Origin: an uncultured Bradyrhizobium sp. | GTDB taxonomy: Bacteria > Pseudomonadota > Alphaproteobacteria > Rhizobiales > Xanthobacteraceae | NCBI RefSeq assembly: GCF_936928535.1 | Contig: NZ_CAKZHY010000096.1 | Span: forward strand, 103,367 to 167,366 | Length of the DNA stretch: 64,000 nt | Direction of reading: 5' to 3' | Shown: positions 35,565-43,294 of the stretch, piece after piece | Position numbering within the stretch: the stretch's first letter is position 1 | Layout of the letters: the number at the start of each line of letters is the position of its first letter | The notes under the pieces: model-generated | What the model was told of the DNA's origin: nothing | What the model saw: the letters and a program-made list of their open reading frames with translations, nothing else | The model's database searches: none | Translations under genes and position numbers: made by a program

Positions 35565-36341
35565 ATGCCAGTCGCCAACATCCAGGTCTCCGAAACACCG
35601 CTAGTGCTCTACGCGCTGCGCCGGGCCGACGACGCGCTGATCCTCGGCCATCGGCTGTCGGAATGGTGCGGACACGCGCCGATGCTGGAAGAGGATATGG
35701 CGCTCTCCAACATCGCGCTCGATCTGATCGGTCAGGCGCGCGAGCTCTATAGCTACGCCGCCAGGGCCGAAGGCGGTGATAACGACGAGGACAAGCTCGC
35801 ATACCTGCGCGATGTCAGGCAGTACCGCAATCTGCTGCTGGTCGAGCAGCCGAATGGCGACTTTGCCCAGACGCTGGTCCGGCAGTTCTTCTATTCGGCA
35901 TTCGCGGATCTTTATTGGCGCGCGATGATGACCTCGCGCGATACGACGCTCGCCGCGATTGCCGCCAAGTCGGAGAAGGAGAGCGCGTATCATCTGCGGC
36001 ATTCCTCGGAATGGATCATCCGGCTTGGCGACGGCACGGACGAGAGCCACGCCCGCGCGCAAGCCGCGATCAATCATCTCTGGGCCTTCACCGGCGAGAT
36101 GTTCGCCGTCGATGACGGCGAACGTGCCCTTATCCATGCCGGTATCGCCGTCGATCCCGGCACGTTGCGCGGCCGTTGGCTGACGACGCTCTCCGACGTC
36201 GTCAGCGAAGCCACGCTCACGCTGCCGCAGAACGACTGGATGCAACAGGGCGGCCGCGCCGGCCGCCACAGCGAGCATCTCGGCCACCTCCTGTCCGAGC
36301 TGCAATCGATGCAGCGCACTTTCCCGGGGCAGACATGGTGA
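35565..36341 (+). CDS. paaC: 1,2-phenylacetyl-CoA epoxidase, structural subunit PaaC
   Basis: A 258-residue ferritin-like subunit that pairs with PaaA and lacks a productive diiron centre. ALRRADDALILGHRLSEWCGHAPMLEEDMALSNIALDLIGQARELYSYAA (residues about 16-66) and RDTTLAAIAAKSEKESAYHLRHSSEWIIRLGDGT (about 124-157) are the family helices. Overlaps paaD by 7 bases, so the two are translationally coupled. Length is normal (about 250). Confidence 0.95.
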   Translation: MPVANIQVSETPLVLYALRRADDALILGHRLSEWCGHAPMLEEDMALSNIALDLIGQARELYSYAARAEGGDNDEDKLAYLRDVRQYRNLLLVEQPNGDFAQTLVRQFFYSAFADLYWRAMMTSRDTTLAAIAAKSEKESAYHLRHSSEWIIRLGDGTDESHARAQAAINHLWAFTGEMFAVDDGERALIHAGIAVDPGTLRGRWLTTLSDVVSEATLTLPQNDWMQQGGRAGRHSEHLGHLLSELQSMQRTFPGQTW

Positions 36342-36838
36342 GCGTGCTGGAGCGCGACAGCGAGCTGCGCCAGCGCGCCTGGGACGCGGCGGCGAGCGTG
36401 GTCGATCCCGAGATTCCGGTGTTGACCATCGCCGACCTCGGTGTGCTGCGTGATGTCACCCTCGATGGCGATCACGTCGAGGTCGCGATCACCCCGACCT
36501 ATTCGGGCTGCCCGGCGATGAACATGATCGCGCTGGAAATCGAGATCGCGCTGGAACGTGCCGGCTTCCGCCGTCCGAAGGTGCGGACCGTGCTGTCGCC
36601 AGCCTGGACGACGGACTGGATGAGCGAGGCGGGACGGCAGAAGCTGCGCGCTTACGGCATCGCGCCGCCGCAGGCTTCACAGTCGCGTCGCGCGCTCTTT
36701 GGCGAACAGACGGTGGCGTGCCCGCAATGCGGCTCTGAGAAGACCGAGCTGTTGTCCGAATTCGGCTCGACCTCTTGCAAGGCGCTCTGGCGATGCCAGG
36801 CCTGCCGCGAACCCTTCGACTATTTCAAGTGTCATTGA
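36335..36838 (+). CDS. paaD: Phenylacetate degradation protein PaaD (epoxidase maturation, SufT/MIP18-like)
   Basis: A 167-residue protein needed for iron-sulfur maturation of the epoxidase reductase. The N-terminal DUF59/MIP18 domain is seen as AASVVDPEIPVLTIADLGVLRDV (about 19-41) with the Cys in PTYSGCPAMNMI (about 60-70). The PaaD-specific C-terminal domain has four paired Cys: CPQCGSEKTELLSEFGSTSCKALWRCQAC (about 128-157), a zinc-ribbon-like set. ATG at 36335 overlaps the paaC stop region. Intact. Confidence 0.94.
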   Translation: MVSVLERDSELRQRAWDAAASVVDPEIPVLTIADLGVLRDVTLDGDHVEVAITPTYSGCPAMNMIALEIEIALERAGFRRPKVRTVLSPAWTTDWMSEAGRQKLRAYGIAPPQASQSRRALFGEQTVACPQCGSEKTELLSEFGSTSCKALWRCQACREPFDYFKCH

Positions 36839-36861
36839 GTTGAACGAAATGCCAACCCCAT

Positions 36862-36947
36862 CGTCATTGCGAGGAGCGAAGCGACGAAGCAATCCAGACT
36901 GTCTCCGCGGAGGGACTCTGGATTGCTTCGCTTCGCTCGCAATGACG
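36862..36947. repeat. Palindromic repeat, family B, inside the paa operon
   Basis: CGTCATTGCGAGGAGCGAAGCGACGAAGCAATCCAG and CTGGATTGCTTCGCTTCGCTCGCAATGACG are inverted arms around ACTGTCTCCGCGGAGGGACT. It occupies most of the paaD-paaE gap. Copies at 41172-41224 and 58359-58439. Confidence 0.8.
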
Positions 36948-36971
36948 ACGTCCCAGATCTAGGGCAACCCG

Positions 36972-38054
36972 ATGTCAGCAGCCGCACCGCGCTTTCACCG
37001 CCTGGCCGTCAACGACCTCCGCCGTGAGGCCTCGGACGCCGTCTCGATGACCTTCACCATTCCTCGCGAACTTGCCGACGACTATGCTTTCAGTCCCGGC
37101 CAGTACCTGACGCTGCGCACCACGCTTGATGGCGAGGAGGTGCGCCGTTCCTATTCGATCTGCTCCGGCCCCGATGACGGCGAGATCCGCATTGCCGTGA
37201 AGAAGGTCGACGGCGGCGCGTTTTCGAGCTGGGCTGCGGACGAGCTGAAACGCGGCGACGAGCTCGACGTGATGACGCCGACGGGCCGTTTTGGTGTGAT
37301 CTCTCCGACTGAAGCCGGACGCATCCATGTCGGCTTTGCCGCAGGCTCCGGCATCACGCCCATCCTGTCGATCGTCAAGGGCGTGCTGGCGCGCGAGCCG
37401 GCCAGCCGCTTCTTCCTGTTCTACGGCAATCGCGCGACCGACAACATCATGTTCCTCGAGGCGCTGGAGGAATTGAAGGATCGCTTCATCGACCGCCTTT
37501 CGATCTTCCACGTCATCTCGGGTGAAGAGCAGGACATTCCGATCCTGCATGGCCGACTCGATGGCGACAAGGTGAGGGTGCTGTTGCGCTCGCTGGTCCC
37601 CGCCGAAAGCGTCGACCATGTCTTCATCTGCGGTCCGTCAGGCATGAGCGAAGACATCGAGGCGACCTGCCGCAACCTCGGCATCGCCGATGATCGTATC
37701 CACGTCGAGCGCTTCGTTTCGGAGTTTGGCGGCAAGCCGCGACCGAAAAAGATCGTGGCACCAGATGCGCCGCCCAAGGCGATCGCCTCGCTGATCATCG
37801 ACGGCAAGCGCCGCGACGTGCCGGTCGCGGAGGACGAGGCGATCCTGGATGCCGCGCTGCGCGCCGGCGTGGACCTGCCATTCGCCTGCAAGGGCGGGAT
37901 GTGCTCGACCTGCCGCGCAAAACTGGTCGAGGGCGAGGCGCCCATGGACATCAATTATTCGCTGGAGCCCTGGGAGCTGAAGGCAGGTTTCGTTCTCACC
38001 TGCCAGGCCAAGCCATCGTCGGAACGGGTGGTGGTCGATTACGACCACGTTTGA
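36972..38054 (+). CDS. paaE: 1,2-phenylacetyl-CoA epoxidase reductase PaaE
   Basis: A 360-residue NAD(P)H reductase that feeds electrons to PaaA. The FAD domain has RRSYSICSGPDDGEIRIAVKKVDGGAFSSWA (outline, about 58-88), the NAD domain has GFAAGSGITPILSIVKGVL (about 122-140) and VFICGPSGMSEDI (about 217-229), and the C-terminal plant-type ferredoxin domain has CKGGMCSTCRAKL (about 308-320) plus the last Cys in LTCQAKP (about 345). All four cluster cysteines are present. Starts 133 bases after paaD with a repeat between, so its expression may be partly uncoupled. Confidence 0.95.
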   Translation: MSAAAPRFHRLAVNDLRREASDAVSMTFTIPRELADDYAFSPGQYLTLRTTLDGEEVRRSYSICSGPDDGEIRIAVKKVDGGAFSSWAADELKRGDELDVMTPTGRFGVISPTEAGRIHVGFAAGSGITPILSIVKGVLAREPASRFFLFYGNRATDNIMFLEALEELKDRFIDRLSIFHVISGEEQDIPILHGRLDGDKVRVLLRSLVPAESVDHVFICGPSGMSEDIEATCRNLGIADDRIHVERFVSEFGGKPRPKKIVAPDAPPKAIASLIIDGKRRDVPVAEDEAILDAALRAGVDLPFACKGGMCSTCRAKLVEGEAPMDINYSLEPWELKAGFVLTCQAKPSSERVVVDYDHV

Positions 38055-38109
38055 CAGGCTTGGCTATCAAGCAGAACATCATGAGCAAGCAGTTCGCCGG
38101 GAGAAACGC

Positions 38110-38559
38110 GTGAACGTCAAAGCCGCCCTGTCGCCTGAAAATGTTGCCCGCGCCTGTGCCGATGCGATGTGGGCGGAGGACGATGCGTCCAAGGGTCTCG
38201 ACATGGAGATCGTCGAGGTGGGCCCCGGCTTTGCGACGCTGGCCATGATGGTGCGGCCCGACATGGTCAACGGCCAGCGCATCGCTCATGGCGGCTTCAT
38301 CTTCACGCTCGCCGATTCCGCCTTCGCCTTTGCCTGCAATTCGCATAATGACCGTGTCGTCGCGGCGCAGGGTCAGATCACCTTCATCAGACCAGGCAAG
38401 CTCGGCGACCGCCTCGTCGCCAAGGCGCGTGAAGTCACGCGCGGTGGGCGCTCCGGTATCTATGATGTGCGCGTCACCGCCGGTGATACCGTCATTGCCG
38501 AATTCCGTGGGCATTCGCGTGTCATTCCGGGCACGTGGCTGCCGACGCCAGATCAATAA
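38110..38559 (+). CDS. paaI: Hydroxyphenylacetyl-CoA thioesterase PaaI
   Basis: A 149-residue hot-dog-fold thioesterase that removes CoA from dead-end ring-hydroxylated or acyl-CoA intermediates of the phenylacetate path. The family motif is RIAHGGFIFTLADSAFAFACNSH (about 56-78), containing the conserved HGG-(F)-(A)-D catalytic segment; Asp68 is the expected catalytic residue. The GTG start at 38110 follows GGGAGAAACGC. It lies 55 bases after paaE. Intact. Confidence 0.93.
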   Translation: MNVKAALSPENVARACADAMWAEDDASKGLDMEIVEVGPGFATLAMMVRPDMVNGQRIAHGGFIFTLADSAFAFACNSHNDRVVAAQGQITFIRPGKLGDRLVAKAREVTRGGRSGIYDVRVTAGDTVIAEFRGHSRVIPGTWLPTPDQ

Positions 38560-38592
38560 AAGAGAAGAACACATCAATGTGGGGAAACGAGT

Positions 38593-39924
38593 ATGGCTTC
38601 AACGAAGCTGAAGGACGGCGGCCGGACCTATAGGGCCGAGATGGATGCGCAGGAGCGCGCCTCCCGCGATGAGATCATGGCGCTGCAGACGCGGCGGCTG
38701 GCCTGGTCGCTGAAGCACGCCTACGACAACGTCGCGCATTATCGCAAGGCTTTCGACAAAGCCGGTGTGCACCCGTCCGATTTTCGCGAGCTGTCGGATC
38801 TCGCGAAATTCCCATTCACGCTGAAGACGGACCTGCGTGACAATTATCCCTTCAACATGTTCGCCGTGCCGCGCGAAAAGCTGGTGCGTGTGCATGCCTC
38901 CTCGGGCACAACGGGCAAGCCGATCGTCGTCGGCTATACGCAAGCCGACATCGAGACCTGGTCGGGGGTGATGGCGCGCTCGATCCGCGCCGCCGGTGGC
39001 CGCACCGGCATGATCATCCATAATGCCTACGGCTATGGCCTGTTCACCGGCGGGCTCGGTGTGCACTACGGTGCCGAGAAGCTCGGCTGCACGGTGGTGC
39101 CGATCTCCGGCGGCATGACCGAGCGGCAGGTGCAGCTCATCAACGACTTCCGGCCCGACATCATCACGGTGACGCCGAGCTACATGCTGGCGATCCTGGA
39201 TGAGTTCAAGCGCCAGAAGCTCGATCCGCACCAATGCTCGCTCAAGGTCGGCATCTTCGGCGCCGAGCCCTGGACCAATGCGATGCGTGGCGAGATCGAG
39301 GACGCCTTCGACATGGACGCAACCGACATCTACGGCCTGTCCGAAGTGATCGGCCCCGGCGTCGCGCAGGAGTGCATCGAGACCAAGGACGGGTTGCACG
39401 TCTGGGAAGACCATTTCTACCCTGAAGTGATCGACCCCGAGACCGGCGCGGTGCTGCCTGACGGAGAGAAGGGCGAATTGGTCTTCACCTCGCTGACCAA
39501 GGAAGCGTTCCCCGTGATCCGCTATCGCACCCGCGACCTGACGCGGCTGCTGCCGGGCACCGCGCGGCCGGGCATGCGGCGGATGGAGAAGGTGACGGGC
39601 CGCTCGGACGACATGATCATCCTGCGCGGCGTCAATCTGTTCCCGACCCAGATCGAAGAGGTGCTGCTCGCGACCGACTGGTGCGGTGGTCACTTCATTC
39701 TCGAACTGACCCGCGAAGGGCGCATGGACGAGCTGACCATCATTGCCGAAGCCCGGCCCGAGAGCTGGGACGGTCGCGGGCTTGTCGACCATGCCGACCG
39801 GATATCGACCCACATCAAAAACACGATCGGCGTCAGCTCCAGGGTTCAGGTGGTCGCGCCCGCCACGCTGGAACGCTCGCTCGGCAAGGCCAAGCGGCTC
39901 TATGACAAGCGGCCCAAGGACTGA
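38593..39924 (+). CDS. paaK: Phenylacetate-CoA ligase PaaK
   Basis: A 443-residue AMP-forming ligase that activates phenylacetate to phenylacetyl-CoA. The phosphate loop is SSGTTGKP (103-110). Further blocks are AYGYGLFTGGLGVHYGAEKLG (about 143-163), YGLSEVIGPGVAQECIETKDGLH and the PaaK C-terminal domain GRSDDMIILRGVNLFPTQIEEVLL (about 336-359). It starts 33 bases after paaI with GGGGAAACG as ribosome site and is the last gene of the operon; a hairpin terminator follows about 210 bases on. Length and motifs are full. Confidence 0.95.
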   Translation: MASTKLKDGGRTYRAEMDAQERASRDEIMALQTRRLAWSLKHAYDNVAHYRKAFDKAGVHPSDFRELSDLAKFPFTLKTDLRDNYPFNMFAVPREKLVRVHASSGTTGKPIVVGYTQADIETWSGVMARSIRAAGGRTGMIIHNAYGYGLFTGGLGVHYGAEKLGCTVVPISGGMTERQVQLINDFRPDIITVTPSYMLAILDEFKRQKLDPHQCSLKVGIFGAEPWTNAMRGEIEDAFDMDATDIYGLSEVIGPGVAQECIETKDGLHVWEDHFYPEVIDPETGAVLPDGEKGELVFTSLTKEAFPVIRYRTRDLTRLLPGTARPGMRRMEKVTGRSDDMIILRGVNLFPTQIEEVLLATDWCGGHFILELTREGRMDELTIIAEARPESWDGRGLVDHADRISTHIKNTIGVSSRVQVVAPATLERSLGKAKRLYDKRPKD

Positions 39925-39953
39925 CGGCTGATCCCGCGGCCTCAACTACCTCC

Positions 39954-40084
39954 CGTCATCCTGAGGCGCTCTCAGTGCGGTGCGCGGCACCGCACTGAGA
40001 GCCTCGAAGGATGAACGCCCCGCTGCAGCATCCGGGCCGTCGCCCTTCGAGGGCCGCTGAAGAAGCGGCCACCTCAGGGTGACG
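39954..40084. repeat. Palindromic repeat, family D
   Basis: CGTCATCCTGAGGCGCTCTCAGTGCGGTGC and inverted segments (GCACCGCACTGAGAGCCTCGAAGGATGA; CCTTCGAGGGCCGCTGAAGAAGCGGCC; CCTCAGGGTGACGG) form nested hairpins after paaK. Related to the copy inside the paaB-paaC gap. Confidence 0.75.
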
Positions 40085-40131
40085 GTGCGCGCCACCATGA
40101 GCCGGTTGACTTGACCGCTTCCAAGGGCGAC

Positions 40132-40158
40132 AAGGCCCGCGAGAAATCGCGGGCCTTT
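40132..40158 (+). terminator. Strong hairpin, likely terminator after the paa operon
   Basis: AAGGCCCGCGA, a GAAA loop, TCGCGGGCCTTT: 11 paired bases ending in TTT, 207 bases after paaK. Only a short U-run follows. It ends four bases before the ATG of the next gene. Confidence 0.75.
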
Positions 40159-40161
40159 CCC

Positions 40162-41166
40162 ATGTCGCCAGCCGAAACCAGGACCATCGAGGCACGCTGC
40201 GTTCGCCTCAATACCAAGGCCGAAAACGCAGCTGCCCTTGCTCCGACCATCGAGCGTCGCACGCTTACGCGTGGCGCGAACGATCTCTTGATCGAGGTGA
40301 AGGCCGCGGCCGTCAACCCGTCTGACGTCAAGGCGGCGACCGGGCTGATGCCCTATGCCGTGTTCCCGCGCACGCCGGGCCGCGATTACGCCGGCGTCGT
40401 GATCGACGGGCCCGCCGGCACCGTTGGCCGCGAGGTGTTCGGTTCGTCCGGCGATCTCGGCATCCGCCGCGATGGCACGCATGCGAGCCATCTCGTCGTG
40501 GAGGCCGACGCCGTGGTGGAGAAGCCGAAGGCGGTGTCCTGGGAGGAGGCCGCCGGCATCGGCGTGCCGTTCGTGACCGCCATGGAAGGGTTTCGCCGCG
40601 CCGGCATTCCGAAGGCGAGCGAAACGGTGCTGGTGTTCGGTGTCAACGGCAAGGTAGGCCAGGCCGCCGTGCAGATCGCGACCTGGCAGGGTGCGCGCGT
40701 GATGGGCGTGGTGCGCAAGGCGGAAGCTTATGAGGGCCACAGCAATGCGCCAATCGAGGTGATCGATGCGTCCGCCGTCGAAATCGCCACGCGTGTACGC
40801 GAACTCACCAGTGGCAAGGGCGTCGACATCGTCTTCAACACGGTCGGCGATCCCTATTTCCAGGCTGCGCACAAGTCGCTTGCGTTGCGCGGCCGCCAGA
40901 TCCTGATCGCCGCGATCGACCGCATCGTGCAATTCAACATTCTCGAATTCTATCGCGGACAGCACACCTATGTCGGGATCGATACGCTCGGTCTGTCCTC
41001 GGCTGCGACGGGCGCTGTGCTGCGCGATCTCGGCCCTGGCTTTGCGAGCGGCCATTTGAAGCCATTCCCGATCAAGGCGGATGCGATCTATCCGCTCGAG
41101 CGCGCGAAAGAGGCCTATGTCGCTGTCGCAGGCTCCTCGCGTGACAGGGTCATCCTGAAGCCGTAA
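40162..41166 (+). CDS. Medium-chain dehydrogenase/reductase (quinone oxidoreductase-like)
   Basis: A 334-residue MDR-family NAD(P)H oxidoreductase of the zinc-free, quinone-reductase or crotonyl-CoA-reductase-like type. The N-terminal GroES-like fold has LLIEVKAAAVNPSDVKAATG (about 36-55) and PGRDYAGVVIDGPAGTVGREVFG (about 73-95). The Rossmann motif is VLVFGVNGKVGQAAVQIATWQGA (about 157-179). No zinc-binding Cys cluster is seen. The ATG at 40162 is chosen over a TTG at 40111 because the latter would read through the terminator hairpin; however no ribosome site precedes 40162. Likely a broad-specificity aldehyde or enone reductase; the substrate is unknown. Confidence 0.75.
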   Translation: MSPAETRTIEARCVRLNTKAENAAALAPTIERRTLTRGANDLLIEVKAAAVNPSDVKAATGLMPYAVFPRTPGRDYAGVVIDGPAGTVGREVFGSSGDLGIRRDGTHASHLVVEADAVVEKPKAVSWEEAAGIGVPFVTAMEGFRRAGIPKASETVLVFGVNGKVGQAAVQIATWQGARVMGVVRKAEAYEGHSNAPIEVIDASAVEIATRVRELTSGKGVDIVFNTVGDPYFQAAHKSLALRGRQILIAAIDRIVQFNILEFYRGQHTYVGIDTLGLSSAATGAVLRDLGPGFASGHLKPFPIKADAIYPLERAKEAYVAVAGSSRDRVILKP

Positions 41167-41171
41167 CACAC

Positions 41172-41224
41172 CATCATTGCGAGCGCAGCGAAGCAATCCA
41201 GACTGCGCTGCGCTCGCAATGACG
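41172..41224. repeat. Palindromic repeat, family B (short copy)
   Basis: CATCATTGCGAGCGCAGCGAAGC, then AATCCAGACTGC and GCTGCGCTCGCAATGACGG. A shorter version of the 36862 and 58359 elements, located between the MDR and YedE-type genes. Confidence 0.75.
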
Positions 41225-41253
41225 GAGAATGGCGAGAGGCCTGAGAACATCAG

Positions 41254-42309
41254 ATGGAACCGACCCAACTTGTCATCCTTGCCGGCCTCGTCATTGGCGT
41301 CGTCTATGGCTCCGTCGGCTTGCTGAGCGGCTTCTGCCTGATGAGCAGCATGCGCGGATGGCTGGCGAAAGGAGATGGGCGACTGGTGCGAACCTACGCG
41401 CTGGCGATGGCGGTTGCGATTGCCGCGAGCCAATTCCTTGCTGGCAGCGGCATGGTCGATCTCGGCAAGTCGATCTATCTGCAACAGACCTTTTCGGTGC
41501 CCGTGCTGTTCCTTGGCGGCTTGCTGTTCGGCTACGGCATGGTGCTCTCGAACGGCTGTGGCTCGCGCGCGCTGGTGCTGCTCGGCCGCGGCAATCTCCG
41601 CTCCTTCGTCGTGGTGATCGTGCTCGCCATCGCCGCGCAGATGACGCTCAAGGGCCTGATCGCGCCGGCGCGTATCGCGCTGGTTCAGGCCTCGCAGACC
41701 ACCATCAGCGTGAATTCGTTGCCCTCGATGCTCGCGACGCTCGGTGCCACGGAGGCGGTTTCGCGCGCGTTGGCTGCGGCTGTGCTGGTCGTTGCCTTGA
41801 TCCTGTTTGCCTTCGCCCATCCGGCATTCCGCCGTTCGCCGGGCCAGATCGCGGCCGGCGCCATCGTGGGCGTACTCGTTGCCGGCGGCTGGTACGTCAC
41901 CGGCTATCTCGGTGCTGATGATTTCAATCCCGTCCCGGTGACGTCGCTGACCTTCATCGCGCCCATCGCCGATAGCCTGCAATATGCGATGCTCTCGACC
42001 GGCCTGACGCTGAACTTCGGCATCGCGACGGTCGGCGGCGTGTTCGCCGGCAGCCTGGTCACCGCGCTCGTCACTGGCCGGTTTCACCTCGAAGGTTATT
42101 CTTCGCCGCGTCACATGCTGCGCTCGGCCGGTGGTGCTGCGCTGATGGGGATCGGTGGCGTGATGGCGTTTGGCTGCTCGATCGGGCAGGGGCTCACCGG
42201 CGTCTCGACGCTTGCGGTCGGTTCGTTCATCGCAGTCGGCGGCATCCTGCTCGGCACGGCGGCGGGCCTGCGCGGCAACTTGCGCGTTCAGCCGCTCGCG
42301 GTCGCCTGA
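41254..42309 (+). CDS. YeeE/YedE-family sulfur-compound transporter (TsuA-like)
   Basis: A 351-residue polytopic membrane protein of the YeeE/YedE (DUF395) family, known for thiosulfate or related sulfur uptake. The three diagnostic cysteine motifs are present: SGFCLMSS (about 25-32), LSNGCGSRALVLLGRG (about 94-109) and MAFGCSIGQGLTGVS (about 301-315). Around nine hydrophobic helices can be counted. The TusA-like partner usually found beside it is not visible here. It ends in a 22-base convergent overlap with the EamA gene. Confidence 0.86.
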   Translation: MEPTQLVILAGLVIGVVYGSVGLLSGFCLMSSMRGWLAKGDGRLVRTYALAMAVAIAASQFLAGSGMVDLGKSIYLQQTFSVPVLFLGGLLFGYGMVLSNGCGSRALVLLGRGNLRSFVVVIVLAIAAQMTLKGLIAPARIALVQASQTTISVNSLPSMLATLGATEAVSRALAAAVLVVALILFAFAHPAFRRSPGQIAAGAIVGVLVAGGWYVTGYLGADDFNPVPVTSLTFIAPIADSLQYAMLSTGLTLNFGIATVGGVFAGSLVTALVTGRFHLEGYSSPRHMLRSAGGAALMGIGGVMAFGCSIGQGLTGVSTLAVGSFIAVGGILLGTAAGLRGNLRVQPLAVA

Positions 42310-43205
42310 CGGCGCAACATCCGGTCACCGAGAGTCGCAAGGCCAATCCCTGAAACGATCAGCGCGGCTGCGATGACGAGGCTGATGTCGATCGGCTCGC
42401 CCAGCAGGATCGCCGCGCTGGCGATGCCGACCAGCGGCGTCCCGGTGGTGCCGAGTGCCGTCGTCAGCGCCGAGATGCTCTTGTTGACCATCGACATCGC
42501 CCAATAGGCCAGCGCCGTCCCGATCAGGCCGGGATACAGGAACAGCAGCACCAGCTTCCACGACCATTCGGCGTGCGGCAGGCCATCGGTGATGACAGCC
42601 AGCGTCGTGAGCACGATCGTCGCGACCAGCACCTGCCAGATCAGGAGCTGGAGCGGAGAGCCGATCCAGCGATGCGCCCTGAGATAGATGATGTTGGCGG
42701 CCCAGGCGATCGCGGCGAGGATCACCATGCCGGCGCCGAGCAGGACGTTGCTGTTGGTCCAGTCGATCGAGGTCGGATTGAGGATGACGGCGAGGCCGAC
42801 CAGGCCGAACAGGGCGCCGGCAAGCTTGGGCGCCGTCAGCGTGTCCTTGCCGAGGATGGGCGCTGCGATCGCGACCCAGAGCGGCGTGGTGTAGCCGAGC
42901 ACGATGGCCTTGCTCGCCGGCAGATAGCGCACACCGGCAGCGACCAGGACGGAGAAGATCGTCATGTGCAGCAGGGCTACGCTGAGGACCACCGGAATGT
43001 CTCGCCGTTCCGGGACCACCAGGTTGTTGCTCAGCCCAAGGATCACGAACAATCCCGCCAGTGCGATCCAGCTCCGGATCGCCGAGGTCCACAGTGGCGG
43101 AAGGAACTGCACGAGCTGCTTCGTCATCGACCAGTTCACGCCCCAGGCCAGCACGACGATGAGGAACAGGCCGAGGGCGGCGCCGGCAGACAGGGAAGAG
43201 TTCAT
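42288..43205 (-). CDS. EamA/DMT-superfamily exporter
   Basis: A 305-residue inner-membrane transporter with ten predicted helices in two EamA repeats. First repeat: LFLIVVLAWGVNWSMTKQLVQFLPPLWTSAIR (about 12-43); second: GMVILAAIAWAANIIYLRAHRWIG (about 150-173) to GTTGTPLVGIASAAILLGEPI. EamA proteins export amino acids, metabolites or drugs. ATG at 43205 follows AAGGA; the longer open frame upstream would cross the divergent promoter. It is divergent from a MocR-type regulator with shared operator half-sites, so it is probably the regulator's target. Confidence 0.88.
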   Translation of the reverse strand: MNSSLSAGAALGLFLIVVLAWGVNWSMTKQLVQFLPPLWTSAIRSWIALAGLFVILGLSNNLVVPERRDIPVVLSVALLHMTIFSVLVAAGVRYLPASKAIVLGYTTPLWVAIAAPILGKDTLTAPKLAGALFGLVGLAVILNPTSIDWTNSNVLLGAGMVILAAIAWAANIIYLRAHRWIGSPLQLLIWQVLVATIVLTTLAVITDGLPHAEWSWKLVLLFLYPGLIGTALAYWAMSMVNKSISALTTALGTTGTPLVGIASAAILLGEPIDISLVIAAALIVSGIGLATLGDRMLRRQATASG

Positions 43206-43249
43206 CGCAAGGTCCTTGAAGCGGCTCGACGGGCTGGATAGCATCCGCT

Positions 43250-43294
43250 CTGGCACCTGAAAAAGTGCCAGATTGGAAAGGAATGAGGTGCCAG
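43250..43294. promoter_or_regulatory. Operator with three GTGCCAG half-sites between exporter and MocR-type regulator
   Basis: CTGGCAC (43250-43256) and GTGCCAG (43265-43271) form a perfect inverted repeat with an 8-base spacer, and a second direct GTGCCAG lies at 43288-43294, 23 bases further. Inverted plus direct half-sites at about two helical turns are typical of MocR-family binding. The third half-site contains the GTG start of the regulator gene, which suggests repression of its own expression. Confidence 0.7.

Noticed and set aside
39946..42114. A 722-codon open frame on the minus strand opposite the MDR and YedE-type genes
   Set aside because: It is antisense to two well-supported genes, has no recognisable domain and crosses a palindromic repeat. 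Long antisense frames are expected in GC-rich coding DNA.
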